Below are positions 7,081 through 11,403 of a DNA stretch of 11,403 bases, piece after piece (positions within the stretch are counted from its first letter, which is position 1; the number at the start of each line of letters is the position of its first letter). Made by a program: the position numbers and the translations under genes. Source of the DNA: SIG636 sp045537905 (GTDB taxonomy: Bacteria; Bacillota; Clostridia; Oscillospirales; CAG-382); the NCBI GenBank assembly GCA_045537905.1, contig JAZSQJ010000080.1, positions 1 to 11,403 of the forward strand. Direction: 5' to 3'. The notes under the pieces were generated by a model, which saw nothing but the letters and a program-made list of their open reading frames with translations, searched no databases and was not told the DNA's origin.

Positions 7081-7122
7081 CAACTTCACCTCGCAGTACT
7101 AAGTACAGCTTCGGTTCAGTTG
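7081..7122. repeat. Interspersed repeat, copy 1
   Basis: CTCGCAGTACTAAGTACAG (7090-7108) occurs in inverted orientation at 9631-9649. Similarity continues just beyond it (CTTCGGTTC here; CCTCGGTTCGTC, after a short insertion, on the opposite strand there). CAACT (7081-7085) and AGTTG (7118-7122) could close a stem around it, and the centre GTACT-a-AGTAC is itself palindromic. The two copies bracket the gene pair at 7518-9514. Confidence 0.7.
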
Positions 7123-7238
7123 TGGCATTCTACATCTTTTTTTCCTATCCCGTGGCGTGGGTGCTAATCGGGGCGCAGAAACGGTATGTTTTTGATGTTG
7201 GCGTAAGGGGAAGCGCCGTAGGGCGGGGGTTTTGGGGT

Positions 7239-7267
7239 CCCCGCCACGAACGAAGAGAGTGGTGGGG
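7239..7267. repeat. GGGGTCCCC-associated hairpin
   Basis: CCCCGCCAC (7239-7247) pairs with GTGGTGGGG (7259-7267) through nine pairs including one G-T wobble. With the preceding TTTTGGGGTCC it resembles the reverse complement of the segment just after spoIIIAH (6847-6862), so the two may be ends of a small element or two copies of a dispersed motif. Confidence 0.5.
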
Positions 7268-7440
7268 TAACTTCTCCCGCCGTGTTGAGGGTTAAGGACG
7301 GCGTTGTGGTTTTATGGGGAGTAAAGTGTATAACCGTAGGGCGTTACCCTTTGTCTTCGCCGTGCTTTATGCAAGGCATATCCCCCAACCCCGTTGCAGT
7401 AAAAATGATATAAAAACAGGTATAAAATTTTTATTTTCCA

Positions 7441-7469
7441 TTGCAATTTACTGCGAAATGTTTTATAAT
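7441..7469 (+). promoter_or_regulatory. Promoter of the lipoprotein gene
   Basis: TTGCAA (7441-7446) and a perfect TATAAT (7464-7469) are separated by 17 bases, the optimal sigma-A spacing; the -35 box matches the consensus at four of six positions. The surrounding sequence is AT-rich. The coding start lies 49 bases downstream, leaving a short leader with the ribosome binding site GAAAGGAA (7503-7510). Confidence 0.7.
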
Positions 7470-7517
7470 TCCTTTGTTTTATCAGACACAAACATATTTT
7501 TTGAAAGGAAAAAACGA

Positions 7518-9053
7518 ATGAAAAAGACAGTTTTTGCATTGATTCTTGTTTTGGTAATGCTTGTAAGTGCCTCCTGTGGCGGCGACGGCATTAAGGACAA
7601 TCTTAAGCCCGTTATAAGCGGCGACAGCTCTTCGTCCTCCTCCCAGGCTGAAAACAGCGTAGGCGACGGAGCTATAACTGACAGCACCTCTATGCCCGAC
7701 AGCTCTGTTACCCAGTCCTCTGAGCCTGAGATAGAGCCTATCTACTTTGATATCAGAGGCTGGCAGGACGGTATGTACTTCGGCTATGCAAACAACAACG
7801 GCGAGGGTACCTACGGTGTTCTGGACGGCAAGGGTAAGGTAATATTCACCCTTGAGGACGAGCAGTATTTTGCCGCCGACCTTGACGGCGAGGACACCAA
7901 GGTGTTCTACGGCGACTACGCTTTGCTTAAAGACAACAGCGTTATCGACCGCACAGGCAAGGTTGTGTTCAAGCTTGCTGACACCGATTTTGACGAGATT
8001 TACTACAGCGAGTGTATGGACGTAGGCTACCTCCTCTGCGCAAAGAACGTAAACACCTTTGAGGAAACGGGCAAGCATTACTATGCGGTAAAGATTGCCG
8101 ACGGCAGCTCCTTTAAGTTTGAGGGCGAAATGAAGCCTATGTCTACAGGCCACCAGTATTATTTCGGCAATGGCATTTTCCTCCACTCTCCTGCAAACAG
8201 CGGCTTTGGCACAAAGCATACCTTCTACAACCTGCTTACCAAGGAGGAGTACAAGGGCTATAAGCTGGACGAAGAGGGTAACGAGGTTTACGAGTATCTG
8301 CCCGACCTGTATTTCTACGACGGCTTCATGGGCAACACCGCAACCAAGACCGGCGTTAACGGTCACTACGTTGCAAAGAGCAGGGAAACCATCGTAGACT
8401 GTGACCTTTCCACAGGCTACTGGAAGATTACCGACATAAAGAACCTTCTTGAGGTTGACACCGTTATATCCGACAAGCCTTGCACTGCTCCCTACATCCA
8501 CCAGATGAAGTACAGCGGTGAAAGCTACGGCAGCGAAAGGTTTATGATAGACATCAGAACGGGTAAATTCCTGCTGATGAACGACTACAAGAGCTACGAC
8601 ATCCTTTCCTACGTAAAGGGCACCGGCTATCTTGCTACCGTAACCAATGACGGCGGCGGCAAGTTTGTTACCGTTATCAAGGAAGACGGTAGCAGAGCTT
8701 TTGACCCCGTTGCAACCACCCTTGTTCAGAGCTATAATAACAGCCTTTTCGTTATCAAGGGCGATAACGGCAATATGATGCTTTATAACTGGAAGGGCGA
8801 AAAGCTTAAGGAATGGGAAACCAAGCTTAACAAGGTAGTTGCAGGTGACAGCAGCGTTATGATAGTAACCATGCTTGACGGCAATCTTAACAGCCTCCTT
8901 TACACCAAGGACGGCAAGGAGATTAATATTACCGCAATGGAAAGCCTTGCGGATATTAAGACTACTGTTATCGAAGGCTTTGGCGGCTGCTACGTATACG
9001 AAAACCTTCTTGTAAGCGAGGACGGCGCTGCTTCCGTTACCCGCTTTAACTAA
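7518..9053 (+). CDS. Secreted lipoprotein with WG-repeat-like segments
   Basis: The product is 511 residues from the ATG at 7518, preceded by GAAAGGAA (7503-7510) and a promoter. The frame is open further upstream, but that part contains the promoter. A lipoprotein signal (MKK, a hydrophobic run, then VSASC with Cys20) suggests anchoring to the outer face of the membrane. The Ser at -3 is less usual than Leu. A Ser-rich, Asp/Glu-containing spacer (about 34-70) follows, then a beta-rich body. YGVLDGKGKVIF (about 98-109) and NSVIDRTGKVVFKL (about 138-151) resemble WG repeats, usually found in beta-propeller-like or beta-solenoid surface proteins; later segments such as GNMMLYNWKGEKLKEW look like further blades. 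I recognise no enzyme. It is probably co-transcribed with the next gene. Confidence 0.85.
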   Translation: MKKTVFALILVLVMLVSASCGGDGIKDNLKPVISGDSSSSSSQAENSVGDGAITDSTSMPDSSVTQSSEPEIEPIYFDIRGWQDGMYFGYANNNGEGTYGVLDGKGKVIFTLEDEQYFAADLDGEDTKVFYGDYALLKDNSVIDRTGKVVFKLADTDFDEIYYSECMDVGYLLCAKNVNTFEETGKHYYAVKIADGSSFKFEGEMKPMSTGHQYYFGNGIFLHSPANSGFGTKHTFYNLLTKEEYKGYKLDEEGNEVYEYLPDLYFYDGFMGNTATKTGVNGHYVAKSRETIVDCDLSTGYWKITDIKNLLEVDTVISDKPCTAPYIHQMKYSGESYGSERFMIDIRTGKFLLMNDYKSYDILSYVKGTGYLATVTNDGGGKFVTVIKEDGSRAFDPVATTLVQSYNNSLFVIKGDNGNMMLYNWKGEKLKEWETKLNKVVAGDSSVMIVTMLDGNLNSLLYTKDGKEINITAMESLADIKTTVIEGFGGCYVYENLLVSEDGAASVTRFN

Positions 9054-9064
9054 GGTGACGGAGT

Positions 9065-9514
9065 ATGAAATTTAAGCTTCTTGTCCTTTTGGCAAAAAAG
9101 CTGCTGGGTGTTAAGCTGAGTGACGAGCCAAGGGCGGATATGTATCTGCCTCTCTGGCTTTTGGCAATGGGCTTGGTGCTTTGCACAGGCGCCCTGGGCG
9201 TTATAATCTTTTCGGTAATAAGCTTCAGGTGGCTGTGGTGCGGTCTTGGGGCGCTGGCTATGCTTATAGGTATCCTTGCCATCCTGTGCTGGAAAAACCA
9301 AACCGTTGTTGTGATCTCCGAGGAGGAGTTTGTATACACCACCTTCCTTGGCAACAAAAAGACCTACCGCTTTGACCGGATTAAAAGGCTGGTAAAGCAC
9401 AACGATTCTATGACCCTTTACGTGGGTGACGGCAAGGTGCATATGGAGTCCTCGGCGCTTGTTACAAAAAGATTTTCCGCAAAGATAAACGAAGCCTTGC
9501 AGAATATAAGATAA
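9065..9514 (+). CDS. Small membrane protein with PH-like C-terminal domain
   Basis: This 149-residue protein has two adjacent membrane helices (about 28-51 and 55-75) and then a soluble beta-rich tail (about 78-148) ending in an amphipathic helix. The tail (VVVISEEEFVYTTFLGNKKTYRFDRIKRL and on) resembles bacterial PH-type domains that follow paired membrane helices, but the assignment is by pattern only. AAGGTGA (9052-9058) overlaps the stop of the lipoprotein gene and lies 6 bases before the ATG, so the two are almost certainly one transcription unit. Function unknown. A role with the lipoprotein at the cell surface is a guess from position. Confidence 0.8.
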   Translation: MKFKLLVLLAKKLLGVKLSDEPRADMYLPLWLLAMGLVLCTGALGVIIFSVISFRWLWCGLGALAMLIGILAILCWKNQTVVVISEEEFVYTTFLGNKKTYRFDRIKRLVKHNDSMTLYVGDGKVHMESSALVTKRFSAKINEALQNIR

Positions 9515-9520
9515 AACGAA

Positions 9521-9553
9521 GGGGCTGTCTCAAGTGAAAATTTGAGACAGCCT
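9521..9553. repeat. 33-bp palindromic repeat, copy 1
   Basis: An identical 33-base sequence lies at 9777-9809. It starts GGGGCTGTCTCAA and ends TTGAGACAGCCT. The arms GGCTGTCTCAA and TTGAGACAGCC form a perfect 11-bp stem with an eight-base AT-rich loop. It lies six bases after the stop of the upstream gene. There is no T-run, so a role in mRNA 3' protection or weak termination is possible but unproven. An inverted partial match, GAAACAGCCC, is at 10084-10093. Confidence 0.85.
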
Positions 9554-9584
9554 CAGCTTGATGACAAACCTTGTCATCAAGCTG
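9554..9584. repeat. Perfect 14-bp hairpin
   Basis: CAGCTTGATGACAA (9554-9567) and its exact reverse complement (9571-9584) enclose the loop ACC. It directly abuts the first 33-bp palindrome without a gap and, like the palindrome arrays, has a three-base loop. No T-run follows. Confidence 0.7.
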
Positions 9585-9609
9585 GCAGAGTGCTGAGAAA
9601 GAGTGCAGA

Positions 9610-9664
9610 CAAGACGAACCGAGGCGAGAACTGTACTTAGTACTGCGAGCCGAGGTTCGTCTTG
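9610..9664. repeat. Inverted repeat holding interspersed repeat copy 2
   Basis: CAAGACGAACC (9610-9620) and GGTTCGTCTTG (9654-9664) are exact reverse complements. Between them lies CTGTACTTAGTACTGCGAG (9631-9649), the reverse complement of 7090-7108. The unit is therefore a dispersed palindromic element with one copy on each side of the lipoprotein gene pair, in opposite orientation. Confidence 0.75.
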
Positions 9665-9687
9665 AACGAAAAAACAAATATAATGCA

Positions 9688-9718
9688 GAAAATTCAGGGA
9701 TGTCCTCCCTGAATTTTC
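9688..9718. repeat. Perfect 13-bp hairpin
   Basis: GAAAATTCAGGGA (9688-9700) and TCCCTGAATTTTC (9706-9718) are exact reverse complements around TGTCC. TCCTTT follows, so it could act as a weak terminator for rightward transcription from the lipoprotein unit. It is equally one more member of this hairpin cluster. Confidence 0.6.
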
Positions 9719-9776
9719 TCCTTTAGAATGAGTATATTTTATTCTTTTTCGTGCTCTGTGCCTTTGTCAGCGGTCT

Positions 9777-9809
9777 GGGGCTGTCTCAAGTGAAAATTTG
9801 AGACAGCCT
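9777..9809. repeat. 33-bp palindromic repeat, copy 2
   Basis: This is base-for-base identical to 9521-9553 and in the same orientation. The sequences beyond the copies differ on both sides, which is what separate insertion or mobilisation of a short element would give. Array C begins six bases later. Confidence 0.85.
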
Positions 9810-9814
9810 GGGCT

Positions 9815-9985
9815 AAGTTTGCCCTAAAGGGCAAGTGAAGTTCACTGCGTGAGTGAAGTTTACTTCGTAAGTGAAGTTTTGCCTACGGCAAAGTGAGGGC
9901 AAACTTTACTTCACTTAGTCTGAAAGACTAAACTTCACTGTTACCGCAGGTAACAACTTCACTTTTGTCGGGGCAAAAACTTCAC
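9815..9985. repeat. Palindrome array C (GTGAAGT type, orientation flips at centre)
   Basis: The word GTGAAGT occurs at 9835, 9853 and 9871 with a shortened copy GTGA at 9893, then inverted as ACTTCAC at 9908, 9932, 9956 and 9979. Between the words are unrelated mini-palindromes: TTGCCC-taaa-GGGCAA (9819-9834), TCAC-tgc-GTGA (9842-9852), TTAC-ttc-GTAA (9860-9870), TTTGCC-tac-GGCAAA (9878-9892), TTAGTCT-gaa-AGACTAA (9915-9931), TGTTACC-gca-GGTAACA (9939-9955) and TTTTG...CAAAA (9963-9978). The centre 9897-9906 is the reverse complement of 9815-9824. This is the plan of arrays A and B with a different word. The spacings (18, 18, 22, then 24, 24, 23) and the many stops argue against coding. Confidence 0.9.
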
Positions 9986-10006
9986 TAAAAGTATTTTAAC
10001 AACAAA

Positions 10007-10060
10007 CACCTCCGAACAGCGCACTCCCGGCCTGCTCGGAGGTGCTTGCTTTTTGTTCTC
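10007..10060 (+). terminator. Intrinsic terminator
   Basis: CACCTCCGA (10007-10015) pairs with TCGGAGGTG (10036-10044), with CAG/CTG pairing further in, and is followed by GCTTTTTG (T-run 10050-10054). It lies after array C and about 200 bases before the next promoter, so it may end transcription through the hairpin region from the lipoprotein unit. Confidence 0.6.
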
Positions 10061-10254
10061 AACGTTTAAGGCTTTGCGTTAATGAAACAGCCCTTTTGAA
10101 GTGCGGTTAACGGTGCCGACACCCATCGCGAAGGCCCTGTGCGTCACGAACGGTTTTGTCGGTTATGGCAAGAAAACCCTGTTAATTTGCGGTTTTTCGC
10201 TAATTGGCCGGGAGCTTTTACCTAACCAAAGACCAAAAAATCTCCCGTCGGCTA
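10061..10254. other. Non-coding stretch upstream of the secreted-protein promoter
   Basis: No gene is supported. An open frame at 10101-10334 has no ribosome binding site and runs across the promoter. GAAACAGCCC (10084-10093) resembles an inverted end of the 33-bp palindrome. GGGAG (10210-10214) and CTCCC (10242-10246) could pair just upstream of the -35 box, a possible but unproven regulatory site. Confidence 0.4.
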
Positions 10255-10283
10255 TTGACAATTTGGTGGGGAACTATTATAAT
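10255..10283 (+). promoter_or_regulatory. Consensus sigma-A promoter
   Basis: TTGACA (10255-10260) and TATAAT (10278-10283) match the vegetative consensus at all twelve positions with an ideal 17-base spacer. It lies 47 bases before the ATG at 10331 and predicts strong constitutive transcription of the secreted-protein gene unless a regulator intervenes. Confidence 0.9.
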
Positions 10284-10330
10284 ATAGTTTACCGAATGTT
10301 TTCGGATAAAATTAATTTAGGAGGATTCTT

Positions 10331-10605
10331 ATGAACAATAAGACCCGTTTCAGCGCACTTATGCTCGCTGTTGTGATGATGGTTTCCTTGTTGTCTGCAT
10401 TCCCTATGCTTTCTGCATCTGCGGAAATGTTCTCCAAGGATTTTGAAGCCGACATCAATTACGGCGACGACGACTACGCAACTCTTAACATGAGCGGCCC
10501 TACCCAGGTTAACCTTGGTGATGAATTTGAAATCACCGTTACCTGGAAGGACATTATGTATCAGGAAATGAACGGCGACGTTGTTGGTTCCGTAGACGTA
10601 TACTT
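10331..10605 (+). CDS. Secreted protein, N-terminal fragment cut by assembly artefact
   Basis: The first 91 residues are intact, behind AGGAGG (10319-10324) and a consensus promoter. The N-terminus has a classic signal peptide: basic start MNNKTR, a hydrophobic core, and a likely signal peptidase cut after SASA (residue 31). The mature part is acidic and beta-like; GPTQVNLGDEFEITVTW (about 56-72) followed by VVGSVDVYL resembles the first strands of cohesin-type or similar Ig-like beta-sandwich domains, a weak call from a short stretch. The open frame continues to 10708, but from about residue 92 it translates adapter sequence and part of the next fragment, so that tail is not real. The true gene is probably much longer. 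Confidence 0.8.
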
Positions 10606-10686
10606 AAGTCGGAGGCCAAGCGGTCTTAGGAAGAATCCCCACTACAACTCCTTGGCCCACAGAACGACATGGCTACGATCCGACTT
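10606..10686. other. BGI/MGI sequencing adapter pair embedded in the contig
   Basis: From 10606 the sequence AAGTCGGAGGCCAAGCGGTC and the next nine bases (to 10634) match the DNBSEQ/BGISEQ read-1 adapter, lacking its last three bases CAA. After ten bases (ATCCCCACTA, 10635-10644), which would be the sample barcode, 10645-10686 matches the reverse complement of the 42-base read-2 adapter with one difference (GGCCCACA for GGCTCACA). Both are compared with adapter sequences recalled from memory. This is an assembly artefact, and everything to its right should be treated as a separate fragment. Confidence 0.95.
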
Positions 10687-10704
10687 TTCAGATCTTTTAC
10701 AGAC

Positions 10705-11403
10705 TTAAAATTCGGGGTGCCCGAATACGGGCTCGTCGTTCTCGTCCCAGCCGAAGGGCTGAATGAACACGTTGCGTCCGTCCCAGCCCGAGCCCGAGAT
10801 CAGGTTGGCGTGGTAGACGATGTAGTCCACCTCCCTGCCGTCCTCGGTGACGGTGGTAAACGAGCAGTGACCGGGACCGAAGATGCTGTCGGTCTTTTCA
10901 AACAAAGCGTGGTCGGTCTTGACCCAGCTCGCGGGATCCAGAATGTCCCCACCGCGGCGGAAGGTCAGAAGTCCCAGGCAGTAGTCGTCCACCATGCTGT
11001 CGTTGGCGGAATAGACCACGAGGATCTTGCCCTCGCGGTAGAGGACGGCGGGTCCCTCGTTGACGCGTCCCACCTTGGTCTCAAAGGGGAGCTCGGGGCG
11101 GGCGATGGTGATGGTCTTGCCCGTCAGGGTCAGGGGATCGGACATTTTGGAGAGGAACATCTCGCTGCACTTGGTCCAGATGAAGTAGAGCTCACCCTCG
11201 TAGGTCATGACCGTGCCGTCGATGGTCCACTTCCCCTCCAGCCCTCCGATGGGGCCGGCGTTCACATAGTCGCACATAGGGGTGTCCCCCTCGCCGACGA
11301 GTGCGGTCATGGTGTGCATCCCTCCGCCGTAGTCGGGGGCGGCGTAGACGTACCACTTGCCGCCGATGAGGTGCAGCTCGGGTGGGAACCAATCCTTGCG
11401 CGC
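10705..11403 (-). CDS. Glycoside hydrolase family 43, C-terminal part
   Basis: About 232 residues read from the window edge to the TAA at 10705-10707. WFPPELHLIGGKWYVY, TIDGTVMTYEGELYFIWT, VNEGPAVLYREGKILVVYSA, DDYCLGLLTF, FGPGHCSFTT and YIVYHA are typical of the five-bladed propeller of GH43 arabinofuranosidases/arabinanases, which cut arabinose-containing plant polysaccharides. By family analogy the Glu in NEGPA is the probable general acid and the Asp in TIDG the residue tuning it; the catalytic base would lie in the missing N-terminal part. The ending QPFGWDENDEPVFGHPEF looks like a natural C-terminus. Codons end almost always in G or C (25 of the first 28), unlike the genes left of the adapter, so it derives from another genome or a distant locus. 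Confidence 0.85.
   Translation of the reverse strand, partial: ARKDWFPPELHLIGGKWYVYAAPDYGGGMHTMTALVGEGDTPMCDYVNAGPIGGLEGKWTIDGTVMTYEGELYFIWTKCSEMFLSKMSDPLTLTGKTITIARPELPFETKVGRVNEGPAVLYREGKILVVYSANDSMVDDYCLGLLTFRRGGDILDPASWVKTDHALFEKTDSIFGPGHCSFTTVTEDGREVDYIVYHANLISGSGWDGRNVFIQPFGWDENDEPVFGHPEF

Larger units (their letters stand above)
6822..7517. other. Non-coding interval rich in hairpins
   Basis: No convincing gene lies here. The interval holds two perfect hairpins, a terminator, a short interspersed repeat (7081-7122), a GGGGTCCCC-containing hairpin (7239-7267) and the lipoprotein promoter (7441-7469). An open frame at 7059-7295 runs through the interspersed repeat and a G-rich tract, has no ribosome binding site and no recognisable protein character. 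I recognise no riboswitch or RNA gene. Confidence 0.6.

Noticed and set aside
7059..7295. 78-residue open frame between the two operons
   Set aside because: It begins just after the terminator, runs through an interspersed repeat that also appears inverted at 9631-9649, and lacks a ribosome binding site.
6822..7517. Riboswitch or small RNA gene
   Set aside because: Several hairpins are present, but no known riboswitch core or RNA family pattern was recognised, and the terminator at 7017 is accounted for by the upstream operon.
7482..8501. Long - strand frame opposite the lipoprotein gene
   Set aside because: It is a shadow of a strongly codon-biased gene on the + strand. The + strand reading has a promoter, ribosome binding site and lipoprotein signal.
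10101..10334. 77-residue open frame before the secreted-protein gene
   Set aside because: It spans the consensus promoter and ribosome binding site of the next gene and has no ribosome binding site of its own.
10604..10708. C-terminal tail of the secreted protein
   Set aside because: These codons translate sequencing adapter and the first bases of an unrelated fragment.
10331..11403. A cellulosome or polysaccharide-degradation locus (cohesin-like secreted protein next to GH43)
   Set aside because: The adapter block between them shows the adjacency was created in library preparation or assembly.

Overview
The window reads as a metagenome-assembled contig from an endospore-forming member of the Clostridia, probably a gut Oscillospirales/Ruminococcaceae type. 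This rests on a complete eight-gene spoIIIA operon, balanced base composition, Gram-positive ribosome binding sites and intergenic space packed with small hairpins. The last ~0.8 kb does not belong with the rest. An 81-base block at 10606-10686 matches the BGI/MGI (DNBSEQ) library adapter pair as I remember it, and it joins two unrelated genomic fragments.

Layout. 1-720 is non-coding: two palindrome-rich repeat arrays (A, 156-340; B, 436-628) and several terminator-like hairpins, ending in a perfect 23-bp inverted repeat just before the first gene. 721-6821 is one tight sporulation operon on the + strand: a SpoVB/MurJ-type lipid flippase, then spoIIIAA, AB, AC, AD, AE, AF, AG and AH, with overlapping or nearly touching ends. 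In a spore former these build the SpoIIIA half of the SpoIIIA-SpoIIQ channel linking mother cell and forespore, with SpoIIIAA as the ATPase. A candidate sigma-E-like promoter lies at 670-698. A bidirectional terminator at 7017-7049 closes the operon.

6822-7517 is non-coding, holding hairpins and an interspersed repeat. 7518-9514 holds a two-gene unit: a secreted lipoprotein with WG-repeat-like segments and a small two-helix membrane protein with a PH-like tail. 9515-10330 is non-coding: two copies of a 33-bp palindrome, several perfect hairpins, a third palindrome array (C, 9815-9985) built on the same plan as A and B but with another core word, a terminator, and a consensus vegetative promoter. 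That promoter drives a secreted-protein gene at 10331, cut off by the adapter at 10606. Beyond the adapter lies the C-terminal part of a glycoside hydrolase family 43 gene on the - strand, with strongly GC-ending codons, from a different DNA fragment.

The most interesting biology is the shared architecture of the three arrays: a short direct word alternates with unrelated mini-palindromes (mostly three-base loops), and the word flips orientation at the array centre. I recognise no named family for these. The most important practical point is the adapter chimera: no biological link should be drawn between the 10331 gene and the GH43 gene.
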